Source: Natronohydrobacter sp. (GTDB lineage Bacteria; Pseudomonadota; Alphaproteobacteria; Rhodobacterales; Rhodobacteraceae). Taken from it: a stretch of 32,148 nucleotides of DNA. Under the pieces are notes generated by a model, which was not told the origin of the DNA, ran no database searches, and was given only the letters and a program-made list of their open reading frames with translations. The stretch covers positions 1 through 32,148 of the forward strand of contig JAUVXF010000028.1 of the NCBI GenBank assembly GCA_030603695.1. Reading direction: 5' to 3'. How positions within the stretch are numbered: position 1 is the stretch's first letter; the number at the start of each line of letters is the position of its first letter. The position numbers were made by a program, and so were the translations under genes. Below, in pieces: positions 16,609-23,795 of the stretch.

Positions 16609-16621
16609 GAATAAATTATTC
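16609..16621. promoter_or_regulatory. AT-rich palindrome, candidate operator of the glx operon
   Basis: GAATAAATTATTC is a perfect inverted repeat about one central base. It lies 67 bp upstream of the glxB ATG and 42 bp after the stop of the XRE-cupin regulator gene, in sequence far richer in A and T than its surroundings. Its position suits a binding site for the neighbouring regulator, which is inference. Confidence 0.4.
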
Positions 16622-16662
16622 CTCAGGATATCGCGTATGCACAATTTTTAAGCGCACATGCC

Positions 16663-17322
16663 TTAGCCATTCTGCGGGTAGGCGATAATCGACAAATACC
16701 GCGCGGGCAGTTTTTCCAGCCCTTCGGGGCCATGCGGGGCATCGGCATCGAAGAACAGCGTATCGCCGGGGCGCAGGTGATAGAGCTGGTCGCTATGACG
16801 GTACAGCAATTCGCCCTCTAGCATATAGATGGTTTCAATCCCGCCATGCTGGAAGGTGGGGAACACATCCGACTGCGTGCTCAGCGTAATCAGATAGGGT
16901 TCCACCATCACGCCGCTGGCATTCGCGCCAATATGGCCCAAAAGCGTATAATGATGGCCGGCGCGTGTGCCTGCGCGCGCAATTTCCACGCCTTCGCCTG
17001 CGCGGGTATGCACGGCTTCGCGGTGCTCTTCGAACCGGCGGAAAAACGCGGTCAAAGGCACGCTCAGCGCATTGGCCAGCAGTTGCAGCGTGGTCAGCGA
17101 GGGCGAGGTATTGCCATTCTCGATCTTGGACAGCATCCCCACCGAAAGCCCCGTCAACCCGGCTAGTTCTGCCACTGTCAGCCCCTTTTGGTGGCGAAAC
17201 CCCCGCAATTCGCGCCCGATTGCCACTTCCAGCACCTTTTCGCGCGCCTCGCGCAGGCAATGGGGGTCTTGGCTCAGGCCGGGGCTGGACGGCGCGCGGG
17301 TGTCTTGCAGAGGGTTTGACAT
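16663..17322 (-). CDS. XRE-family regulator with C-terminal cupin
   Basis: A 219-residue transcription regulator. The N-terminal helix-turn-helix (about residues 40-95) includes GLTVAELAGLTGLSVGMLSKIENGNTS-type text ending PSLTTLQLLANALSVPL. A cupin ligand-binding barrel follows (about 115-215), with GGIETIYMLEGELLYR and YHLRPGDTLFFDADAPHG. Such proteins sense a small metabolite through the cupin and control a neighbouring operon. ATG at 17322 was chosen because GAAGGG precedes it and the family begins there. It lies just upstream of glxB on the same strand and is divergent from urtA, so it is well placed to control both. The ligand is unknown; an amine or glutamate derivative would suit the genes. 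Confidence 0.87.
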   Translation of the reverse strand: MSNPLQDTRAPSSPGLSQDPHCLREAREKVLEVAIGRELRGFRHQKGLTVAELAGLTGLSVGMLSKIENGNTSPSLTTLQLLANALSVPLTAFFRRFEEHREAVHTRAGEGVEIARAGTRAGHHYTLLGHIGANASGVMVEPYLITLSTQSDVFPTFQHGGIETIYMLEGELLYRHSDQLYHLRPGDTLFFDADAPHGPEGLEKLPARYLSIIAYPQNG

Positions 17323-17781
17323 ATTGGCCCTTCGGTTTGGTTGCTCAAAGGCCGCACGGAACACAGACAAACGTCAGCGCCAGACACGGTAATTCACCTG
17401 CATAAGTTAAATTTGGCCAAAGGGAAATCCGCATCTCCGGCAGCGCTGCTGCACTCTGCGCAGGCAAGGCCAAGATTCGCTGCATTGCGGCATAATATTT
17501 AAGCACAAGGCAGCAAAAGCGGCGCGCATTTAGGCAAATGATCCAAGGCGCGGGTGCCATGGCAGCCAAGGTTGAAGGCCAGTGTTGCGTAGCTTCGCGC
17601 CACTTCCGATACAAGGGCCACTTCAGGTGAAACATTGCATATCCGATGGCCCGATCCGGCAAGACAAGAGCCACCGGATATGCGCAACAGATGACTGCCG
17701 CGGTAGAGAGATGGGTCTTTTTGAAACAATTTCAACCTTTGCTCTCTTGGCCAGCGGCATAGCTTCAGGAGCTTATGCAAA
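17323..17781. other. 459-bp divergent regulatory region, regulator / urtA
   Basis: This gap separates the divergent regulator gene and urtA. It holds a 10-bp palindrome TTTGGCCAAA (17412-17421). It also holds CGGCAGCGCTGCTGCA (17438-17453), which keeps the GG and GC spacing of a sigma-54 promoter but is a poor match otherwise, and CATAATATTT (17491-17500), which resembles a -10 box facing urtA. The structured leader and short upstream ORF are listed separately. No larger coding sequence was convincing. Confidence 0.5.
17615..17683 (+). promoter_or_regulatory. Structured leader upstream of urtA with alternative hairpins
   Basis: GCATATCCGATGGC (17637-17650) pairs with GCCACCGGATATGC (17670-17683) with a single mismatch in 14, around a 19-nt loop. 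Two rival pairings overlap it: GGGCCA (17615-17620) with TGGCCC (17647-17652), and ATCCGG in the loop with CCGGAT in the right arm. Mutually exclusive stems are typical of leader RNAs that switch, but no T-run follows and I do not recognise a known riboswitch. Confidence 0.4.
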
Positions 17782-17785
17782 ATGA
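17711..17785 (+). CDS. 24-codon upstream ORF overlapping the urtA start
   Basis: The frame beginning at ATG 17711 encodes 24 residues, MGLFETISTFALLASGIASG followed by AYAK, and stops in an ATGA overlap with urtA. GAGAG is directly ahead of the ATG, closer than usual. The peptide is hydrophobic with small residues, like part of a signal peptide. It could couple translation to urtA, or it could be chance, since urtA has its own AGGAG at 17767-17771. Confidence 0.25.
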   Translation: MGLFETISTFALLASGIASGAYAK

Positions 17786-19062
17786 TCAAGAAAACCTTGC
17801 TGACCACTGCCGCTGCCACGGCACTTCTGGCAGCATCCCCGGCATTGGCCGATTGCACCATCAAAGTGGGTGTTCTGCACTCGCTTTCGGGCAGCATGGC
17901 CATTTCGGAAACCACATTGCGCGATGTGATGCTGATGCTGATCGATGGGCAAAACGCCAAAGGCGGGGTGCTGGGCTGCCAACTGGAAGCCGTGGTCGTT
18001 GATCCCGCATCTGACTGGCCGCTCTTTGCCGAACTGACACGCCAATTGCTGACAGTGAACGAAGTGGACGTGATTTTTGGTGCATGGACATCCGTTTCGC
18101 GCAAATCGCTTCTGCCGGTGCTGGAAGAGCTGAATGGCCTGTTCTTCTATCCGGTGCAGTATGAAGGGCAGGAAAGCTCTCGCAACGTGTTCTACACCGG
18201 GGCCGCGCCCAATACCCAGGCCATCCCGGCCGTGGATTACTTCCTCGAAGAGTTGGGAGTTGAAAGCTTCGCGCTTTTGGGCACGGATTATGTCTATCCC
18301 CGCACCACCAATGCCATTCTGGAAGCCTATCTTCTGGGCAAGGGCATTGCGCCAGAGGATATCTTTGTAAACTACACCCCCTTCGGCCATGCCGATTGGT
18401 CAACCATCGTATCTGATGTGGTGGCACTTGGCGCGGGTGGCAAACAGGTGGGCGTGATTTCCACCATCAACGGCGATGCCAATATCGGCTTTTACACCGA
18501 ACTGGCCGCACAGGGCGTAAGCGCGGATGATATCCCTGTCGTTGCCTTCTCTGTGGGCGAAGAAGAGTTGTCGGGCCTCGACACCTCGCGCCTTGTGGGC
18601 CATCTGGCAGCATGGAACTACTTCATGTCGCTGGACACCCCGGAAAACGAAGCCTTTATCGCTGCATGGCATGAGTTCATTGGCGATACCAACCGCGTGA
18701 CCAATGACCCGATGGAAGCCCATTACATTGGTTTCAACATGTGGGTAAACGCGGTGGAAGCTGCGGGCACCACCGATGTGGATGCCGTGCGCGAAGCTAT
18801 GTGGGGGCAGGAATTCCCCAACCTGTCAGGCGGGATGGCTGTGATGAACACTAATCACCACCTGTCGAAACCTGTTCTGATTGGCGAAATCCGCGCCGAT
18901 GGGCAGTTTGACATCATCAGCCAGACTGCGGAAATCCCCGGTGCGGCATGGTCGCCCTTCCTGCCGGAAAGCGCGAATCTGGTCAGTGACTGGAAAGAAC
19001 TGGAATGCGGGATGTTCGACACAGCGACCAATACCTGTGTTCAGCTGACCTCTAACTACTAA
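17782..19062 (+). CDS. urtA: Urea-type ABC transporter substrate-binding protein UrtA
   Basis: A 426-residue periplasmic binding protein of the UrtA/AmiC-like type I fold, the first gene of a complete urtABCDE set. A Sec signal peptide (MIKKTLLTTAAATALLAASPALA) precedes DCTIKVGVLHSLSGSMAISE, the usual mature start. The blocks VIFGAWTSVSRKSLLPVLEE, LFFYPVQYEGQE and NVFYTGAAPNTQAIPAVDYF are characteristic of UrtA. Close relatives (FmdD-like) bind short-chain amides, so the ligand could be urea, acetamide or formamide. AGGAG lies 10 bp before the ATG. A strong hairpin follows the stop. Induction under nitrogen limitation is expected from the family, but no clear NtrC site was found. Confidence 0.9.
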   Translation: MIKKTLLTTAAATALLAASPALADCTIKVGVLHSLSGSMAISETTLRDVMLMLIDGQNAKGGVLGCQLEAVVVDPASDWPLFAELTRQLLTVNEVDVIFGAWTSVSRKSLLPVLEELNGLFFYPVQYEGQESSRNVFYTGAAPNTQAIPAVDYFLEELGVESFALLGTDYVYPRTTNAILEAYLLGKGIAPEDIFVNYTPFGHADWSTIVSDVVALGAGGKQVGVISTINGDANIGFYTELAAQGVSADDIPVVAFSVGEEELSGLDTSRLVGHLAAWNYFMSLDTPENEAFIAAWHEFIGDTNRVTNDPMEAHYIGFNMWVNAVEAAGTTDVDAVREAMWGQEFPNLSGGMAVMNTNHHLSKPVLIGEIRADGQFDIISQTAEIPGAAWSPFLPESANLVSDWKELECGMFDTATNTCVQLTSNY

Positions 19063-19072
19063 GCCTGAGACA

Positions 19073-19099
19073 GGGTGCGGGCCTTTTCGGCCCGCACCC
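19073..19099 (+). terminator. Perfect 11-bp hairpin between urtA and urtB
   Basis: GGGTGCGGGCC and GGCCCGCACCC form a perfect stem with loop TTTTC, 11 bp after the urtA stop. No T-run follows. It would protect the urtA mRNA 3' end or partly stop transcription, giving more binding protein than permease. Confidence 0.7.
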
Positions 19100-19143
19100 C
19101 ATCCCGCCTTGTGTGCCCGACACCATAACCGAAAGTCCCGCCC

Positions 19144-21135
19144 ATGCTGCGCCTGCCCCGCCTTGCGGCTTTCGCCGCTTGTCTGATCGCGCTTGCCTGT
19201 TTTGGCGCTGCGCCTGCTGCCGCGCAAACACCGCCCGCAAGCGACAGCATCACACCCCTGCAAGATGTGTTGCAGCAGGTTCAACCACAGGTCGCCAATC
19301 CATCGCGCGCAACAGTGCCGCAGGTGCTGGGCGCGCTGCTGGCGGCTGATGCCCCCGGCACAGTGGCATTTCTGCGCGCTTGGGCCGATCGTGAGGTCTA
19401 TGAACGCCCCGCCGACGGGTTGTTCTTTTTCGCGCGCGACACGGCCAACCGCAACCTTATGCTGGTTGATATAGACACAGGCGCGGAGTTAGCCGAAGTC
19501 ACCAGCCGCGAGGTAAACCAGATCCGCCCCAATGCTGGTGTGCGCCGCGAAATCGGGGCCGCGCTGGTAAGTTTTGAATTGCTCAATCCCGATCCCGCGC
19601 GCCGTTTGGCTGCGCTGGAGAATATCGCGCGCAGCCCTGATTCTGAACAAATTGAACCTCTGCAAGCCGCTTTCGCCATAGAAGAAGACAACCGCATTTC
19701 CGAGCGGATGGAGCGGTTGTTAGACCTGTTGAATGCCCGCTTTGCCACCGACACAGCCACCCGCGTCGATGCTATAGATGGCCTGAGTGGCGATATCAGC
19801 ACCGAAGCGCGCCGCATCCTGAACCAGATATTGCAAACCCGCGCCGAATTTGCGCCCGAAATCCCAGAGGGCACAAATGTTGCGCGGGTTCGCACCCCCG
19901 GTGTGGATATGGATTTGGCGGCAGCCTATGCCACCTTGGCCGATGCCGGGCTTGCGCCGCCGCATCTGGGCCGCAACGCCATTCGCGATGCCCTGCGCAA
20001 CAATGTGGTGGATGGCACAGTGGGTGGCGTGCCCGTGCATCTGCTGGATAATGACGAGAGGCGGCGCGAAGCCTATGAGGCCTTGGAGGCGGCGGGCATG
20101 GTCGCCCCGCTGGTGACAGAAGAGGATATGCGCGCCGCTGTCGCTGAATATGTGTTCTTTGATGCCTATCTGGAACCCGATCCCGCCGTCACCACAGCCG
20201 CGCGCGCCAGTCTGGACAGCACGCGCACGGCGATTTCCCTGTGGCAATTCCTCTCCATCTCGCTGGATGCCGTATCTCTTGCCTCAATCTTCTTTCTGGC
20301 GGCCATTGGGCTTGCCATCACCTTTGGCGTGATGCGCGTGATCAACATGGCGCATGGCGAATTCATCATGATGGGCGCCTATACGGGCTATGTGGTGCAA
20401 ACCGTGATCCCGAATTACACCACATCCCTGGTGGTGGCGCTGCCTTTGGCCTTCGCTGTCACATTCGCCGCAGGCGTGGCGATGGAGCGCTTGGTCATCC
20501 GCCACCTTTACACCCGTCCGCTGGAAACATTGCTGGCCACCTTCGGCATATCCATCGCGCTGCAACAACTGGCCAAGAATATCTTTGGAACGCAGGCCCG
20601 CCCCCTGACAGCACCCGATTGGCTGGCAGGCGCCATTCAAGTGAATGATCTGGTCTCGGTGGCATCCATTCGCGTGGCGATTTTTGCCATGGCGCTGGGC
20701 TTTCTGGTTCTGTTGCTGTTCATCCTCAACCGCACGCGGCTGGGGCTGGAAGTGCGCGCCGTAACGCAAAATCCGGGCATGGCGGCAAGCATGGGGATCA
20801 ACCCCGACCGCATCAATATGCTGACCTTCGGGCTGGGTTCTGGCATTGCGGGCGTTGCGGGCGTGGCTATCGGGCTGGTGGCGCAAGTTACCTCGGAAAT
20901 GGGGGCGAATTACATTGTCCAAAGCTTCATGACAGTTGTGGTGGGCGGTGTTGGGTCTGTCTTTGGCACGCTTGCGGGCGCAACGCTGATTGGCGCGCTG
21001 CAAAAGGGGATTGAATGGTTCAACCCCACCAATACGCTGGCCGCCCAAACCTATATGGTTCTCTTTATCATCCTGTTCATCCAGTTCCGGCCAAAGGGCA
21101 TTGTTGCCCTGAAGGGCCGCGCTGCCGGAGATTAA
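19144..21135 (+). CDS. urtB: Urea-type ABC transporter permease UrtB with long N-terminal domain
   Basis: A 663-residue protein. Residues 1-28 form a Sec signal peptide (ending AAPAAAQ). Residues about 30-355 are a soluble helical region with HEAT-like character, expected in the periplasm, and about 365-660 form a LIV-type membrane permease domain. Typical permease text includes GLAITFGVMRVINMAHGEF, MERLVIRHLYTRPLETLLATFGIS, and VVVGGVGSVFGTLAGA near the end. Proteobacterial UrtB proteins with such an extension are common, though its role is unclear. No good ribosome-binding site precedes ATG 19144, but the signal peptide supports that start. It forms the membrane channel with UrtC. Confidence 0.9.
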   Translation: MLRLPRLAAFAACLIALACFGAAPAAAQTPPASDSITPLQDVLQQVQPQVANPSRATVPQVLGALLAADAPGTVAFLRAWADREVYERPADGLFFFARDTANRNLMLVDIDTGAELAEVTSREVNQIRPNAGVRREIGAALVSFELLNPDPARRLAALENIARSPDSEQIEPLQAAFAIEEDNRISERMERLLDLLNARFATDTATRVDAIDGLSGDISTEARRILNQILQTRAEFAPEIPEGTNVARVRTPGVDMDLAAAYATLADAGLAPPHLGRNAIRDALRNNVVDGTVGGVPVHLLDNDERRREAYEALEAAGMVAPLVTEEDMRAAVAEYVFFDAYLEPDPAVTTAARASLDSTRTAISLWQFLSISLDAVSLASIFFLAAIGLAITFGVMRVINMAHGEFIMMGAYTGYVVQTVIPNYTTSLVVALPLAFAVTFAAGVAMERLVIRHLYTRPLETLLATFGISIALQQLAKNIFGTQARPLTAPDWLAGAIQVNDLVSVASIRVAIFAMALGFLVLLLFILNRTRLGLEVRAVTQNPGMAASMGINPDRINMLTFGLGSGIAGVAGVAIGLVAQVTSEMGANYIVQSFMTVVVGGVGSVFGTLAGATLIGALQKGIEWFNPTNTLAAQTYMVLFIILFIQFRPKGIVALKGRAAGD

Positions 21136-21139
21136 GCGC

Positions 21140-22348
21140 ATGTCGATGGATATTCCCCGCCAGTCACTGGCCCCAACCAAGCCCCCCCGCCGCGGCTTTT
21201 TGCGCGATAACCCGTCTGTGCTGTGGTTCATGGGGCTTTTGGGGCTGTTCACCTTGGGTGTTACTGTTCTGTCCGAAGGGATGGGCATTGGCATGGTTTC
21301 CACCAATCTGGTGAAAATCCTTGGGATGACACTGTGCCTGTGCCTGATCGCCATCGCGATGGATGTGGTCTGGGGCTATTGCGGCATTCTCAGCCTTGGG
21401 CATTTCGCTTTCTTTGGGCTTGGCGGCTATGCGATTGGCATGTGGCTGATGTATGCGCGAACCGAAATCGTGATCCGCGACAGCCTTGGGCGGGGCACGA
21501 TCCCGCCAACCCCGGCAGAGATTTCCGAAGGCGTGGCGGCGCAGATTTTCGGTGTGGTGGGCAGTTCGGAATTGCCGCTGATCTGGACATTTGCAGGCTC
21601 TCTGCCCTTTCAGCTGTCCATGGTGGTGCTTGTGCCGGGGCTTTTGGCGCTGGTCTTTGGCTGGCTGGCCTTCCGCTCGCGCGTGACAGGGGTTTATCTG
21701 TCCATCCTGACACAGGCCATGACATTGGCCTTGGCGCTTTACCTGTTCCAGAACGACACCGGCCTGCGCGGCAATAACGGCTTGTCGGGGTTGCAGAATA
21801 TCCCCGGCGCGCTGGATGTGCCGCAATCGGTGCTGTCTGTGTGGTTCTTCTGGGCCTCTGCGCTTGCACTGGGCCTTGGCTATATGCTGTTTGCCTGGGT
21901 TGTGTCGGGCAAATTTGGCTCTGTCATCCGCGCCATCCGCGACAACGAGGCCCGCGTGCGCTTTCTGGGGTATAATGTGGAGGGCTACAAGCTGTTCGTA
22001 TTCACCATAACCGCCATAATTTCGGGCATAGCGGGCGCGCTCTATTATCCGCAAGCGGGCATCATAAACCCCGCAGAGATTGCGCCGATTGCCAGCATTT
22101 ATCTGGCCGTCTGGGTGGCGATTGGCGGGCGCGGGCGGCTATACGGCGCGGTGATTGGCGCGGCCTCTGTCTCGCTTCTCTCCAGTTGGCTGACGGGCGG
22201 GGGCGCGCCCAATATCGACCTTGGGCTTTACCGCATTGTCTGGACAGATTGGTGGCTGGTGCTTCTGGGGCTTGGCTTTGTGGCGGTCACATTGTTCTTC
22301 CCCAAGGGCATTGGCGGCTTGTTTGACTATCTGGTAAGGAAAAGCTGA
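21140..22348 (+). CDS. urtC: Urea-type ABC transporter permease UrtC
   Basis: A 402-residue inner-membrane permease of the LivM type. It has around ten hydrophobic segments, the block WGYCGILSLGHFAFFGLGGYAIGMWLM (near residue 75), a LIV-type EAA-like cytoplasmic loop GSVIRAIRDNEARVRFLGYNVEGYKL (near 258), and VAIGGRGRLYGAVIGA near the end. It follows urtB by 4 bp, and its stop shares a base with the urtD start (TGATG). UrtB and UrtC together form the channel energised by UrtD and UrtE. Confidence 0.92.
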   Translation: MSMDIPRQSLAPTKPPRRGFLRDNPSVLWFMGLLGLFTLGVTVLSEGMGIGMVSTNLVKILGMTLCLCLIAIAMDVVWGYCGILSLGHFAFFGLGGYAIGMWLMYARTEIVIRDSLGRGTIPPTPAEISEGVAAQIFGVVGSSELPLIWTFAGSLPFQLSMVVLVPGLLALVFGWLAFRSRVTGVYLSILTQAMTLALALYLFQNDTGLRGNNGLSGLQNIPGALDVPQSVLSVWFFWASALALGLGYMLFAWVVSGKFGSVIRAIRDNEARVRFLGYNVEGYKLFVFTITAIISGIAGALYYPQAGIINPAEIAPIASIYLAVWVAIGGRGRLYGAVIGAASVSLLSSWLTGGGAPNIDLGLYRIVWTDWWLVLLGLGFVAVTLFFPKGIGGLFDYLVRKS

Positions 22349-23088
22349 TGGCCACGCTTTTGGAAGTCTCTGGCGTTTCTGTCACTTTTGACGGGTTTCG
22401 CGCCATCAACAATCTGTCCATCGCGATTGGAGAGCCGGAATTGCGCGCGGTGATCGGGCCGAATGGGGCGGGCAAGACCACTTTCATGGATATTGTCACC
22501 GGCAAAACCCGCCCCGATAGCGGCAAAGTGCTGTGGGGAGAGCGCGGGATAGACCTGCTGAAACTGTCAGAAAGCCAGATTGCCAAGGCAGGCATTGGCC
22601 GGAAATTCCAGAAACCCACAGTGTTTGAAGAGCAATCCGTGCGCGACAATCTGGCCATGGCGCTGAAAAACAAACGCGGGCCGTTTTCGGTGCTGATGTG
22701 GACAGCAGGCGCGCAGGATGTGGCGCGCATTGAAGAACTGGCAGAGGAAGTGGGCCTGTCTGACAGGCTGGATTACCGCGCTGGCGCCCTTAGCCACGGC
22801 CAAAAGCAATGGCTGGAAATCGGTATGCTGCTGGCGCAAGACCCGCGGCTGTTGCTGGTGGATGAACCCGCCGCAGGCATGACCCCGGCCGAGCGCGAAC
22901 ACACCACCGACCTTCTGAAACGCGCGGCGCAATCGCGTGCAGTGATGGTGATTGAACATGATATGGAATTCATCCGCAGGCTGGACTGCCGCGTGACAGT
23001 GCTGCATGAGGGCGCGGTTCTGGCCGAAGGCAGTCTGGATCATGTGACCAAAAACCAACAGGTGATTGATGTCTATCTGGGGCGCTAG
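22348..23088 (+). CDS. urtD: Urea-type ABC transporter ATPase UrtD
   Basis: A 246-residue cytoplasmic ATP-binding subunit of the LivG type. Walker A is GPNGAGKTTF (residues 34-43), the Q-loop is in GRKFQKPTVFEEQSVRDNL, the signature is LSHGQKQWLEIGMLLAQ (His in place of the second signature Gly, as often in UrtD), Walker B is LLLVDEPAAGM, and the switch His is in IEHDMEF. Its start shares the A of the urtC stop (TGATG), implying translational coupling. It pairs with UrtE. Confidence 0.93.
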   Translation: MATLLEVSGVSVTFDGFRAINNLSIAIGEPELRAVIGPNGAGKTTFMDIVTGKTRPDSGKVLWGERGIDLLKLSESQIAKAGIGRKFQKPTVFEEQSVRDNLAMALKNKRGPFSVLMWTAGAQDVARIEELAEEVGLSDRLDYRAGALSHGQKQWLEIGMLLAQDPRLLLVDEPAAGMTPAEREHTTDLLKRAAQSRAVMVIEHDMEFIRRLDCRVTVLHEGAVLAEGSLDHVTKNQQVIDVYLGR

Positions 23089-23091
23089 AAC

Positions 23092-23787
23092 ATGCTGAAT
23101 GTCGAGAATCTGACCCTGCATTACGGGGCGTCGCAAATTCTGTGGGGGGTGTCCCTGAATGCCAAGCCGGGGGCGGTGACCGCCGTGATGGGCACGAATG
23201 GCGTGGGCAAGACCAGCCTTTTGCGCGCCATTGCCGGGCGCCACCCCTATTCGGGCGGCACGATCAGTCTGGATAGCACAGTTCTGGATCATCCCAGCGC
23301 GGCGGCAGCCGCGCGCGCGGGCATTGCCTATGTGCCCCAAGGGCGCGAGATTTTCCCATTGCTGACAGTCACGGAAAACCTGCAAACCGGCTATGCCTGC
23401 CTGCCCCGCTCTGAACACCGCATCCCGCCCCGGATATACGAGCTTTTCCCGGTGCTGGAGCAGATGAAACACCGCCGCGGCGGCGATTTGTCGGGCGGGC
23501 AGCAACAGCAGCTTGCCATTGCCCGCGCGCTGATTGCCCAACCCAAGGTCTTGTTGCTGGATGAGCCAACAGAGGGCATCCAGCCCAATATCATCAAGCA
23601 GATCGGCAAGGTGATAGAGCTTTTGCGCAGCGAAGGCGAAATCGCGATTGTGCTGGTGGAGCAGTATTTCGATTTCGCCTATCAGCTGGCAGATGAATTC
23701 TGCGTGCTCAATCGCGGCGAAGTGGTGCTGGCGGAACCCGCCGGAAATGTTACCCGCGAGGCGATTTTGCAGCGCGTCTCTATCTGA
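23092..23787 (+). CDS. urtE: Urea-type ABC transporter ATPase UrtE
   Basis: A 231-residue ATP-binding subunit of the LivF type and last gene of the urt set. Walker A is GTNGVGKTSL (near residue 34), the Q-loop is YVPQGREIFPLLTVTENL, the signature is LSGGQQQQLAIARALIAQ, Walker B is VLLLDEPTEGIQP, and a Glu-Gln occupies the switch position (VEQYFDF). It follows urtD by 3 bp. No urease structural or accessory genes follow: the next gene is convergent and only 8 bp away. Confidence 0.93.
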   Translation: MLNVENLTLHYGASQILWGVSLNAKPGAVTAVMGTNGVGKTSLLRAIAGRHPYSGGTISLDSTVLDHPSAAAAARAGIAYVPQGREIFPLLTVTENLQTGYACLPRSEHRIPPRIYELFPVLEQMKHRRGGDLSGGQQQQLAIARALIAQPKVLLLDEPTEGIQPNIIKQIGKVIELLRSEGEIAIVLVEQYFDFAYQLADEFCVLNRGEVVLAEPAGNVTREAILQRVSI

Positions 23788-23795
23788 GGGCGCAG

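Noticed and set aside
17438-17453. Possible sigma-54 promoter for urtA
   Set aside because: It keeps GG and GC at the right spacing but misses three other consensus bases, and the match is partly produced by a GCAGCGCTGC palindrome.
17637-17683. Guanidine or other known riboswitch ahead of the urea-type transporter
   Set aside because: No ACGR-type loops or ykkC-like conserved blocks were found; only an unclassified hairpin set is supported.
20284-21354. Minus-strand frame of 356 codons
   Set aside because: Antisense to urtB and urtC, very rich in His, Gln and Arg, no family features.
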